NCBI GenBank assembly: GCA_035650655.1
Contig: DASRHG010000146.1
Span: 38,154 to 102,153 of the forward strand
Reading direction: 5' to 3'
Source: DASRHG01 sp035650655
GTDB taxonomy: Bacteria; Desulfobacterota; Binatia; DP-6
Length of the DNA: 64,000 nucleotides
Part shown: piece after piece, positions 8,857 through 16,221 of the stretch
Layout of the letters: each line of letters begins with the position of its first letter
How positions within the stretch are numbered: position 1 is the stretch's first letter
Position numbers and translations under genes: made by a program
The notes under the pieces: model-generated
Seen by the model: only the letters and a program-made list of their open reading frames with translations
Databases searched by the model: none
What the model was told of the DNA's origin: nothing

Positions 8857-9348
8857 CGTGGTCACGGGGCGCTGTGTCCCAGAGTTCGACGCGATCTTCA
8901 AGCACGCCGCGAGCCCGCGGGCGGAAACCCGGCACAAAACCGTCTCCTCCAACTGCCGCTGGCGGCAATACGCCGCCAGCGTCGCGACGGTCCACGTGGA
9001 GAATGGCAAACCGCGCTCTCGCGGACTTGAGAGCGCGACGTCGACGAGTTCGCGTGACTGTTCCGGAGTCACAGTCGGGATGCGGCCCCGTGGATTTGGG
9101 ACCCGCTCGAAGGTCCGCAACCCGCTCGCGTTGAAGCGATCGACCCAGAAGTATGCGACCGTGACGTGGCAGCCGACCCGCCGCGCACCCGTCGGGACCG
9201 ACGCGCCGCTCCGGGCTGCCGCCACACTCCGATATCGCTGGTGGATGCGTGCCGGTAATCTAAGGTCCTTGAGTTTCGCCGTGAGAACCCGCTGCTCGGC
9301 GGCAGTCAGTCGGCGCAGCGCAACCCGCTCTGGCTTCCCCTTCGCCAT
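8857..9348 (-). pseudogene. IS630-type transposase N-terminal fragment, fused in frame to the methyltransferase
   Basis: The open frame from ATG 9348 (GGGGAGGGG upstream) encodes about 164 residues resembling the helix-turn-helix N-terminus of IS630-family transposases: RRLTAAEQRVLTAKLKDL, LPARIHQRYRSVAAARSG, VAYFWVDRFNASGLRTFERV, NPRGRIPTVTPEQSRELVDV, LPFSTWTVATLAAYC. The DDE catalytic domain is absent. No stop separates it from the methyltransferase, so the ORF 8182-9348 (388 codons) could make a fusion. No inverted repeats or target duplication were recognised. Confidence 0.6.
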
Positions 9349-9408
9349 CCCACCCCTCCCCGGGCGCGGGATGGCAGACGGAGTTCGGGGGATCCAGTTG
9401 GACCGACA

Positions 9409-9855
9409 CTAGTCGTGGACGTCGGTTCGCCGGAGCGTCCAGCCGCCGCGTCCGTCCTTGCCCGGCAGCAGCTCCAGGCGGACGAGCTCCGACGGGCCCA
9501 CGTCGAAGTGCACGGGCTCCGACGTCCACGCCTTGTCGTCCTCGGACGTGGGGTCGTAGGGGTCGTGCGAGGAGGCCATCACGGAGTACGAGCCGGGCGC
9601 GACGAACGTGCACACCGCCTGCCCGCCGAGGAGAGCGAAGGACTGTGGCGTCGTGACGAAGACGCGCGCGTCGCGGACGTTGAGCGCGCCCTCGTTGCGC
9701 GGCCGCTCGATGCAGACCTCGGATGACAGCGCGCGGTCCGCTGGTCTATAGAGCGGCAGCTCGGGCGGCGCCGGCTCGCGGTGGCGCCAGAAGCAGCCGC
9801 TCGCGAGCAAGGAAACGACGAGTGCCACACTGCCGACCGTCCGTCCGCACCCCAT
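9409..9855 (-). CDS. Small lipoprotein of unknown function
   Basis: A 148-residue protein. The N-terminus GSVALVVSLLASGC is a typical type II signal with a lipobox, so it is expected to be lipid-anchored after Lnt/Lgt processing. The mature part (VCIERPRNEGALNVRDARVF, CTFVAPGSYSVMASSHDPY, LVRLELLPGKDGRGGWTLRR) looks like a small beta-sandwich; no family is recognised. A full promoter ends 8 bp upstream of the ATG. Confidence 0.65.
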   Translation of the reverse strand: MGCGRTVGSVALVVSLLASGCFWRHREPAPPELPLYRPADRALSSEVCIERPRNEGALNVRDARVFVTTPQSFALLGGQAVCTFVAPGSYSVMASSHDPYDPTSEDDKAWTSEPVHFDVGPSELVRLELLPGKDGRGGWTLRRTDVHD

Positions 9856-9863
9856 GGCCGCCG

Positions 9864-9892
9864 GCCATAGTGCCCGACGCGGACGCGGTCAA
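9864..9892 (-). promoter_or_regulatory. Leaderless-type promoter of the lipoprotein gene
   Basis: Minus strand TTGACC (9892-9887), 17 bp, TATGGC (9869-9864), then 8 bp to the ATG at 9855. Confidence 0.6.
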
Positions 9893-9907
9893 GCCGAACG
9901 CCGCGCC

Positions 9908-10468
9908 ATGACGCCGCTCGAGGCGCTCGCCGCCGCCTGGCGCGCCGCGGAGTCCGTCGTCGTCCTGACGGGCGCCGGGCTCTCGACGGCGTCCGGCATC
10001 CCGGACTTCCGCTCGCCGGCCGGACGCTGGGAGCGCTACCGTCCGGTCCCGCTGCCCGACTTCCTCGCGCGCGCGGGACGGGTCGCGCTCCTCGTCACGC
10101 AGAACGTCGACGGCCTTCACGAGCGGAGCGGCTTTCCCGCGGACCGGCTGGTGAGCGTCCACGGCGCGGACTCGGCCGTCGAGTGCATGCGCTGCCACCG
10201 GCGGGCGCCGCGCGAGGTGGCGCAGGCCGCGTGGGAGGCGGGGACGGCGGTGCCGCGCTGTCCCTGCGGCGGCCCCTGGAAGCCGGACGCGGGGACGTCG
10301 CTCGTCGTCGGCCCCGTGAACGAGATGTTCCCGGTCGCCCGCGCGGCGGGCGCGCGCACCGCGATCCTCACGGCGTCCGAGACGCCCTTCGACGCGGCCG
10401 CGGACTGGAAGCTCGACGGCGCGCTCGCGGAGGTGCTTCCCGCGCTCCGCGACGTGGTCCTCGGCTGA
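9908..10468 (+). CDS. Sirtuin (Sir2-type NAD-dependent deacylase), internally shortened
   Basis: A 186-residue protein, against about 235-250 usual for bacterial sirtuins. NAD-binding TGAGLSTASGIPDFRSP (21-37), TQNVDGLHE (64-72), catalytic His85 (SVHG) and four zinc cysteines (93, 96, 118, 120) are present. Two stretches appear deleted in frame: about 45 residues after LPDFLA (50-55), where the NAD-loop and small-domain helices should lie, and about 25 residues after GGPWKPD, before GTSLVVG. Activity is therefore doubtful. The LLM gene follows after 15 bp. Confidence 0.75.
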   Translation: MTPLEALAAAWRAAESVVVLTGAGLSTASGIPDFRSPAGRWERYRPVPLPDFLARAGRVALLVTQNVDGLHERSGFPADRLVSVHGADSAVECMRCHRRAPREVAQAAWEAGTAVPRCPCGGPWKPDAGTSLVVGPVNEMFPVARAAGARTAILTASETPFDAAADWKLDGALAEVLPALRDVVLG

Positions 10469-10483
10469 GGGAGGAGGAGAGCC

Positions 10484-11482
10484 ATGGCGGAGAAGATCGG
10501 CATCGTCCCGTTCTGGAAGGGCTACGACCGCGCCGCCGTCCTGCGCGCGGCCCGGCTCGCCGAGGAGCGCGGCTACGACTCGATCTGGATCCCCGAGGCG
10601 TGGGGCTACGAGCAGTTCCAGCTGCTCGCGGAGATCGCCGTCGCGACGCGGCGCTTGAAGCTCGGGACGGGCATCGCGAACGTCTTCAGCCGCTCCGCGG
10701 CGCTCCTCGCCATGAGCGCCGCGACGCTGGACGAGATCTCGGAGGGGCGCGCGCTCCTCGGCCTCGGCACGAGCGGGAAGAACGTGGTCGAGAGCTTCCA
10801 CGGCGTCCCGTACCGCAAGCCGCTCACGCGGCTTTGCGAGACGATCCGCATCTGCCGCACGCTCTGGCGCGGCGAGCGCCTGGCACCCGAACTCTCGACG
10901 CTCTCCTCCCTGCGGCACTTCAAGCTCGAGATGCGGCCCCGCCGTCCCGACATCCCGATCTACGTCGCATCGCTCCAGGAACGGGCGATCCGCGAAGTCG
11001 GCCGCCTCGCCGACGGCTGGCTGCCGACGTTCTGGCCCTACGAGCACCTCGAGGACGGGCGCGCGCTCCTCGCTGCCGGCGCGCGGGAGGCCGGGCGCGA
11101 TCCGGCCGCGATCGAGATCGCGCCGTTCGTGGCGATCGTGCCGCTCGACGACCTCGACGCCGCGCGCACCATGGTGAAGCCGACGGTCGCCTTCTACATC
11201 GGCGGCATGGGCGTCTACTACCACGCGCTCTTCTGCCGCTACGGCTTCGCGGAGACGGCCGACCGCGTCCGCGCGCTCTGGGCCGACGGCAGGCGGCGGG
11301 AGGCGGTGGCGGCGGTGAGCGACGCGCTGGTCGACGCGATCGCGATCTGCGGGCCGCCGGCGCGCTGCCGCGAGCGTCTCGCCGACTGGCGGCGCCACGG
11401 CGTCGGAAGCGCGCTCATGACGCTCCCGAGCGGGGTGCCCCCGGAGGTCACGGAGCAGCTTCTCCGGGCGATGGCGCCGTAG
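10484..11482 (+). CDS. LLM-class flavin-dependent oxidoreductase
   Basis: A 332-residue luciferase-like TIM-barrel protein: IGIVPFWKGYDRAAVLRAAR, LAEERGYDSIWIPEAWGYEQ, LGTGIANVFSRSAALLAMSA, ALLGLGTSGKNVVESFHG, IPIYVASLQERAIREVGRLADGW. The pattern suits F420- or FMN-dependent members such as methylene-H4MPT-reductase-like enzymes. The cofactor and substrate are not determined. A strong GGGAGGAGGAG ribosome binding site lies 5 bp before the ATG, and it probably shares a transcript with the sirtuin gene. Confidence 0.85.
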   Translation: MAEKIGIVPFWKGYDRAAVLRAARLAEERGYDSIWIPEAWGYEQFQLLAEIAVATRRLKLGTGIANVFSRSAALLAMSAATLDEISEGRALLGLGTSGKNVVESFHGVPYRKPLTRLCETIRICRTLWRGERLAPELSTLSSLRHFKLEMRPRRPDIPIYVASLQERAIREVGRLADGWLPTFWPYEHLEDGRALLAAGAREAGRDPAAIEIAPFVAIVPLDDLDAARTMVKPTVAFYIGGMGVYYHALFCRYGFAETADRVRALWADGRRREAVAAVSDALVDAIAICGPPARCRERLADWRRHGVGSALMTLPSGVPPEVTEQLLRAMAP

Positions 11483-11494
11483 CCCGCGCCGGCG

Positions 11495-11989
11495 CTACTC
11501 GCCGGGCGGCGGGGGCCCGAGGAGCTGCCGCATCTCGGCCCGGAGCGCCTTCATGCGGGTGTGGATCCGGGCCGCGCGCTCGAGCTGCGCGGGCGTCAGG
11601 ATGCCGCGCAGCTCGAGGGCCACGGCGAGCCCTTCGCGCATCAGGTCGGCCCGGGCCTTTGCGGCCTGCTCGGCGACGGCGTCGACGGCGTGCGGATCGA
11701 GCGTCCCGGTCGAGAAGAGCTTCTCGGCGAGCGCCTCGTGCGCGTTCCGCGCCGCGTCGCGGAGTCTCTCGAGCTTCTCGTGATGCGCCTTCAGGACGTC
11801 GCGCATCTTCTGCGTCTGCTCCGGCGTCAGGTCGAGCGCCTGCATCAGCCGGCCGTACATCACGCCGCCCGGGCCGCCGAGCATCTCGCGGTGGGAAGGA
11901 GGCCCGCCGAAGCGGCCGTGCGCGAAGGCGAGCGCGCCGGTCGCGAGGGTGAGCGCCACGACGGCGCTCGCCGAGATTCTCCGAGTCAT
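11495..11989 (-). CDS. Spy/CpxP-like periplasmic LTXXQ protein
   Basis: A 164-residue protein with a signal peptide (VVALTLATGALAFAHG) and an all-helical mature part. It carries two LTxxQ-type motifs, LTPEQTQKMRDVL and LTPAQLERAARI, the hallmark of Spy/CpxP/CnrX-like periplasmic stress sensors and chaperones. Its start is 16 bp downstream of the anti-sigma gene stop, so it is probably the last gene of the sigma operon. By analogy with Cnr and related systems it may sense metal or envelope stress for the anti-sigma factor; that is inference. Confidence 0.82.
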   Translation of the reverse strand: MTRRISASAVVALTLATGALAFAHGRFGGPPSHREMLGGPGGVMYGRLMQALDLTPEQTQKMRDVLKAHHEKLERLRDAARNAHEALAEKLFSTGTLDPHAVDAVAEQAAKARADLMREGLAVALELRGILTPAQLERAARIHTRMKALRAEMRQLLGPPPPGE

Positions 11990-12005
11990 CGATGCCCTCC
12001 TTCTC

Positions 12006-12449
12006 CTACTCGTCGAGCCACGCGTCGTCGTCCGCCGCCCCGTCGTCGAGGGCGCTCACCCGAACCGCGACGTCGTCCCCGGCGGGCACGTCGCTCGCGG
12101 CGAAGAGCGCCGTCGAGACCTCGTCGAGCGAGCGCGAAATGTCGATCGCGGCGGACGCCGTGCGGACCGGCGGCGGAGCCGCGGGACGCGTCCAGAGGAT
12201 CACCGCGACCTCGGCGGCCGCGACGGCGAGCGCCGGGATGAGCCAGGCGCCGCCCGCGAGCACCGGCCGCCGCGCCGCGAGCGGCGGCGGTCCGTCGCGG
12301 ACGACGCGGGCGAGGAGCTCGACGTCGTCGACGAGCGTGCGGTAGCGCCGCGCGCAGTCGTCGCACGCGTCCACGTGCGCGCGCTCCGCCGCCGAGCCGT
12401 CCCCGTCGTGGAGCCGGAAGAGGGCACGATCGTCGAGACATGCGGTCAT
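12006..12449 (-). CDS. Membrane anti-sigma factor with zinc-finger motif
   Basis: A 147-residue protein. The N-terminal segment ERAHVDACDDCARRYRTL carries the His-x3-Cys-x2-Cys zinc-binding anti-sigma motif. One transmembrane helix follows (WLIPALAVAAAEVAVILW, about residues 69-86), then an acidic exported C-terminus ending ADDDAWLDE. Its ATG overlaps the sigma gene stop by 4 bp (ATGA), giving translational coupling and stoichiometric synthesis. It should hold the sigma factor at the membrane until a periplasmic signal arrives. Confidence 0.85.
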   Translation of the reverse strand: MTACLDDRALFRLHDGDGSAAERAHVDACDDCARRYRTLVDDVELLARVVRDGPPPLAARRPVLAGGAWLIPALAVAAAEVAVILWTRPAAPPPVRTASAAIDISRSLDEVSTALFAASDVPAGDDVAVRVSALDDGAADDDAWLDE

Positions 12450-13018
12450 CGGTCGTCTCCCAGGGCGTCCCGCAGCCGCCGCACGGCGCGGAAGAGATGG
12501 CGTTTGACGCTGCCGCCGTCGATGCCGAGGAGTGCGGCCGTCTCCTGCGTCGACCAGCCCTCGACGTAGCGGAGCGCGAAGACCTCGCGCTGGCGGGGCG
12601 GGAGCTTCGAGAACGCGCGCCAGATCCGGCGCCGCCGCTCGCCGCTCAGGACGTGGGCCTCCGGCGTCGCCGGGCTCGGCGCGTGGCGGTCGTCGAACGC
12701 CTCGCCGCCGCGGCGCCACCACCGCCACCACCCGGAGCGCCGCCGGTCGTGGCACGCGTTGACGGCCACCTGCGTGATCCAGCGCCCCCACGCGATCGGC
12801 CGCGTCCCCGCCTGGCATTCGTGGAGCACCTTGAGGAAGACCTCCTGGGCCACGTCGTCGCCCTCGCTCGCGTCGCCGAGGAGCACCCGACAGAGGCGCA
12901 TCACCCGGTCATGGTGCGCCTGGTAGAGCTCCTCGTAGCGTGGCTCGGACTCCGCCGGCGCCTCGAGCCTCGGCCGGCCGCGGCCCCCCTCGGACGACGG
13001 TTCGCGGTGCGCCCTCAC
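12446..13018 (-). CDS. ECF-type RNA polymerase sigma factor
   Basis: A 190-residue sigma factor with region 2 (YEELYQAHHDRVMRLCRVLL, DDVAQEVFLKVL, WITQVAVNACHDRRR) and region 4 (FSKLPPRQREVFALRYVEGW, STQETAALLGIDGGSVKRHL). Regions 1.1 and 3 are absent, as in ECF factors. A WWRWWRR patch sits in the linker. The start is set by the family's usual N-terminus. Immediately upstream lies an ECF-type promoter, so it likely drives its own operon with the anti-sigma and Spy-like genes. Confidence 0.9.
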   Translation of the reverse strand: MRAHREPSSEGGRGRPRLEAPAESEPRYEELYQAHHDRVMRLCRVLLGDASEGDDVAQEVFLKVLHECQAGTRPIAWGRWITQVAVNACHDRRRSGWWRWWRRGGEAFDDRHAPSPATPEAHVLSGERRRRIWRAFSKLPPRQREVFALRYVEGWSTQETAALLGIDGGSVKRHLFRAVRRLRDALGDDR

Positions 13019-13039
13019 CCTGGAGTTCCCTCGCCGCCT

Positions 13040-13067
13040 GACGTAGCAGCGGCGCGATCGGTTGACC
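13040..13067 (-). promoter_or_regulatory. Putative ECF-sigma promoter (autoregulation)
   Basis: On the minus strand GGTCAACC (13067-13060), then exactly 16 bp, then CGTC (13043-13040), 21 bp before the sigma start. AAC...CGTC with a 16-17 bp gap is the classic ECF promoter form, implying autoregulation. Confidence 0.6.
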
Positions 13068-13073
13068 GTGCCG

Positions 13074-14210
13074 TCATCGCCGCTCGAAGCGTGCCAGGAC
13101 CTCGGTGTGCCCGGTGTGCGGGAAGAGCGCGAACGCCATGAGCTCCGCGAGCGCGAGGCGGCCGCCCGCCAGGAGCCGTCGCGCCTCGCGGAGGAAGGCC
13201 GGGAGGCCGCAGCTCACGGCGACGAGGCGGGCCGGCGGGGTCGCGACGAGCGCGTCCAGGAGCGCCGGCTCGAGCCCGCGGCGGGGCGGGTCGACGATCA
13301 CGACGTCGGCTTCGCCGACCCGCCCGGCATGGGCGGCGGCCGGGCCGGGAAGGATGGTCGCGCGCCGCCGGGCCGCGGGCGGCGCCGCGGCGAGGCCGAG
13401 CTCGAGGCCTGCCAGGCTCGCGGCCTCCACCTCGTTGAACGCGACCTCCGCGCGGGCGAGGAGGCCGAGGCCGATCGCCCCGCACCCCGCGTGCAGCTCG
13501 AGCACGCGCGCCCCGTCCGGCACGCAGGCGGCGACTCGGGCGACCAGACGATCGGCGAGGTCGAGGTTCGCCTGCCCGAACGCGCCCGGCGGGAAGTAGA
13601 CCGCCGCGCCGCCGATCGTCTCGCGCACGGCCTCGGGCCCCGCGAGCCGCGCCCAGTGCGGGCCGAGGACGACGTTCGTCCGCTGCGGGTTGCCGTTCCA
13701 CCAGAGGCTGTGGAGGCTCGTGCCGAGCGCGCCGGCGAGCCGGGCGGCGAGCGGCGCGACGTCCCGCGGATCGTCGCCGTTCGCGACGAGGACGACCTGC
13801 GCCGCCTCGGGCGCGCGGGCGACCACGATCTGCACCGCGCGGACGACGCCGCGATGCGCGCGATCGGCGTAGGGAGGAATGCCGGTCGCCCGCACGGCGT
13901 CCTTCACGGCCGCCGCCACCGTGTTCACGAGCGGATGGTGCACGAGGCAGCGGGGGACGTCGACGATCCGATGCGTCCCCTGCTGGAAGATGCCGATCTT
14001 CGGCGACGCCGCGCGGCCGCGGACCATGAGGCGCGCCCGACGTCGGCAGCCGAACGGCGCCCCTTCGACGACGGCGGGCGGCGGGATGCCGGCCTCGCGC
14101 GCGAGCGCGGCGAGCGCGGCCGCCGCATCGCGCGGGATGCCGCCCTCGCCGAAGCGCGGGCAGCCCGGGCAGGGCGGACGGTGCGGGCAGAGGGGCGCGC
14201 GCGGGGGCAC
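13074..14210 (-). CDS. TrmA/RlmC/RlmD-family RNA (uracil-5-)-methyltransferase
   Basis: A 378-residue protein. A Cys cluster at the N-terminus (CPHRPPCPGCPRF) matches the Fe-S site of RlmD-type enzymes. The MTase domain has FPPGAFGQANLDLADRLVAR, VLELHAGCGAIGLGLLARA, FNEVEA, VIVDPPRRGLEPALLDAL and the nucleophile Cys in LVAVSCGLPAFLREARRLL. It would methylate C5 of a uridine in rRNA or tRNA using SAM. The GTG at 14210 is chosen just before the Cys cluster; TACGCT lies 7 bp upstream. It is convergent with nothing and divergent from the TPP enzyme. Confidence 0.85.
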   Translation of the reverse strand: MPPRAPLCPHRPPCPGCPRFGEGGIPRDAAAALAALAREAGIPPPAVVEGAPFGCRRRARLMVRGRAASPKIGIFQQGTHRIVDVPRCLVHHPLVNTVAAAVKDAVRATGIPPYADRAHRGVVRAVQIVVARAPEAAQVVLVANGDDPRDVAPLAARLAGALGTSLHSLWWNGNPQRTNVVLGPHWARLAGPEAVRETIGGAAVYFPPGAFGQANLDLADRLVARVAACVPDGARVLELHAGCGAIGLGLLARAEVAFNEVEAASLAGLELGLAAAPPAARRRATILPGPAAAHAGRVGEADVVIVDPPRRGLEPALLDALVATPPARLVAVSCGLPAFLREARRLLAGGRLALAELMAFALFPHTGHTEVLARFERR

Positions 14211-14282
14211 GCGCGCGAGCGTAGCAGATGGCGTCTTCCACGCGACTGCCGGCGCTGTTAGAAGCGCGGCGGGAGGTGCTGC

Positions 14283-15983
14283 ATGGCCGAGGTGAACGGT
14301 GGCCGGCTCCTCGCGCGCTGCCTCGCGAACGAGGGCATCCGCTTCGTCTTCGGACTGCCGTCGCCGGAGATCGACCCGCTGCTCGCCGCGCTCGACGAGC
14401 ACCGGATCCGCCTCGTGCCCGTCCGACACGAATCCGCCGGCGCGCACATGGCCGAGGGCCTCTACAAGACCACGGGCGAGGCCGCCGTCGCGATCGGCAA
14501 CCCGGGCCCCGGCACGGCGAACCTCGTGGCCGGCGTCGTCACCGCGCGGCACGAGGGCGTGCCGCTCCTCGCGATCACCTCCCAGCACCGGCTCGAAATC
14601 GTCTACCCCTCGCCGCCGTCGACGTTCCAGGGCCAGGACCAGCTCGACGTGTACAAGCCGATCGTCAAGTGGGGCGGCCCGATCTTCGCGTGGAACCGGA
14701 TCCCGGAGGTGGTGCGGCTCGCGTTCCGCGAGATGTGGGCCGGGCGTCCCGGGCCCGTGCAGATCGAGCTGCCCGCACCGGTCCTCTACGCGACGGGCGA
14801 CGACGCGAGCGTGCGCGTGTCGCCGCCGGCGGCGTACCGCGCGCCGCTCCCCGAGCCGTCGGCCGCGCGGATCGCGGAGGTCGCGGCGCTCCTTGCCGGT
14901 GCCGCGCGACCGCTCGTCGTCGCCGGCTCCGGCGTCGACCGCGCCGGCGCGAACGCCGCGCTCCTGGCGCTCGTCGAGCGGCTCGGCTGTCCGGTGATCG
15001 CGTCGATGGCCGCACGCGCCGTCGTCCCGGCCGAGCATCCGAACCTCGTCTACGGGAACGGTGCGGGCGCCGACCTCGCCCGTCGCGAGGCCGACGTCGT
15101 GCTCGTCCTCGGCTCGCGGCTCGGCAATCTCGACCTCCCGTACGACAAGTACTGGGGCGATCCGAAGACGCAGCGGGTCGTGCAGGTGGACGTCGACCCG
15201 CGGAGCATCGGCGTGACGCGACCGCTCGCGCTCGGGGTCGTCGCCGACGCGAAGGCGGCGCTCGAGGGGCTCCTCGCCGCGCTCGAGGGGCGGAGGCCCG
15301 CGAGCGACCCCGCCTTCCTCGCGCGCTGTCGCCGCACGGCCGACGAGTGGTGGGCGGCGCAGATGCAGGTGGTCGAGGCGTGGACGGGCCCGGGGCTCCA
15401 TCCCGCCCACGCCGTGCAGGCGATCGGGAGGGCGTTCGGGCGCGACGCCATCTACGTCGCCGACGGCGGCTTCACCTCGCTCTGGGCGTACTGGTTCCTG
15501 CCGCCGACGCGGCCGCGCTCGTACGTGAGCATCCTCGAGCTCGGCATGCTCGGCACCGGCGTGCCGGCGGCGCTCGGCGCGAAGCTCGGGAGCCCCGATC
15601 GCGAGGTCGTCTGCGTCACGGGCGATGGCGCCGCCGGCTTCCACTTCATGGAGATGCAGTCGGCGGCGCGCGAGGGCGCGAAGGTGACGGTCGTCGTCTT
15701 CGCGGAGGGCTCGTGGTCGATGGAGGTCCCGAACGAGCAGATGCTCTACGGGAAGAGCTTCGGCACCGAGATGGGGACCGTGCGCTGGGACGTCGTCGCG
15801 CAGGGCCTCGGCTGCGAGGGCTTCTACGCGGAGACCCTCCCGGACGTCGAAGCGGCGCTCGCGAAGGCGCGCGCCGCACGCGGCCCCGCCGTCGTCTGCG
15901 TGAAGACGGACCGCGCGGCGAACCTCGCCGTGTCGCCCGAGGCCGGGCTCCGCTTCTTGGAGGTGTATCAGGGCCCGCTCTGA
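14283..15983 (+). CDS. Thiamine-pyrophosphate-dependent enzyme (acetolactate synthase-like)
   Basis: A 566-residue protein with the three-domain layout of the acetolactate synthase/benzoylformate decarboxylase superfamily: N-terminal Pyr domain with the activating Glu in PVRHESAGAHMAEG, a central Rossmann domain (ARPLVVAGSGVDRAG), and a PP domain with VTGDGAAGFHFMEM. The NN end of the TPP motif is replaced by VVVFAEGSWSMEV, so the reaction is uncertain. A GGGAGG ribosome binding site lies before the ATG. No pathway partners flank it. Confidence 0.82.
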   Translation: MAEVNGGRLLARCLANEGIRFVFGLPSPEIDPLLAALDEHRIRLVPVRHESAGAHMAEGLYKTTGEAAVAIGNPGPGTANLVAGVVTARHEGVPLLAITSQHRLEIVYPSPPSTFQGQDQLDVYKPIVKWGGPIFAWNRIPEVVRLAFREMWAGRPGPVQIELPAPVLYATGDDASVRVSPPAAYRAPLPEPSAARIAEVAALLAGAARPLVVAGSGVDRAGANAALLALVERLGCPVIASMAARAVVPAEHPNLVYGNGAGADLARREADVVLVLGSRLGNLDLPYDKYWGDPKTQRVVQVDVDPRSIGVTRPLALGVVADAKAALEGLLAALEGRRPASDPAFLARCRRTADEWWAAQMQVVEAWTGPGLHPAHAVQAIGRAFGRDAIYVADGGFTSLWAYWFLPPTRPRSYVSILELGMLGTGVPAALGAKLGSPDREVVCVTGDGAAGFHFMEMQSAAREGAKVTVVVFAEGSWSMEVPNEQMLYGKSFGTEMGTVRWDVVAQGLGCEGFYAETLPDVEAALAKARAARGPAVVCVKTDRAANLAVSPEAGLRFLEVYQGPL

Positions 15984-15989
15984 ACGGTC

Positions 15990-16137
15990 GGGCGGTCCGC
16001 TGCGCTTCTCCGCGCACGACGTCGTCCTTCCGCGGGCCGTACGCGAGCCGGCCCCAGCCCATGTGGTCGTCGAAGAAGCGGCGGATCGCGTCGGCGAGCC
16101 GGTCGGGCATGACGTGGCAGTGCGCGTCGACGAGCAC
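15990..16137 (-). pseudogene. 5' fragment of a metal-dependent amidohydrolase
   Basis: The frame VLVDAHCHVMPDRLADAIRR, FFDDHMGWGRLAYGPRKDD matches the start of amidohydrolase-family barrels (metal ligands HxH in DAHCH). Similarity ends after about 50 codons, before the TPP gene on the other strand. Nothing of the catalytic barrel remains. It fills most of the gap between the TPP enzyme and alaS. Confidence 0.6.
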
Positions 16138-16183
16138 GGGGACCCCGCCATTTCGCGCGTCCCGCGCGCCGACGCAACGCGGG

Positions 16184-16212
16184 TTGCCGGTCCGGAACCG
16201 AGCCGGTAAAAC
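16184..16212 (+). promoter_or_regulatory. Leaderless-type promoter of alaS
   Basis: TTGCCG (16184-16189), 17 bp, TAAAAC (16207-16212), then 9 bp to the GTG at 16222. Confidence 0.6.
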
Positions 16213-16221
16213 CAGCCCGTC

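Noticed and set aside
13062..13067. Plus-strand TTGACC as a -35 box
   Set aside because: It would read into the end of a convergent methyltransferase gene; the same bases fit an ECF promoter on the minus strand better.
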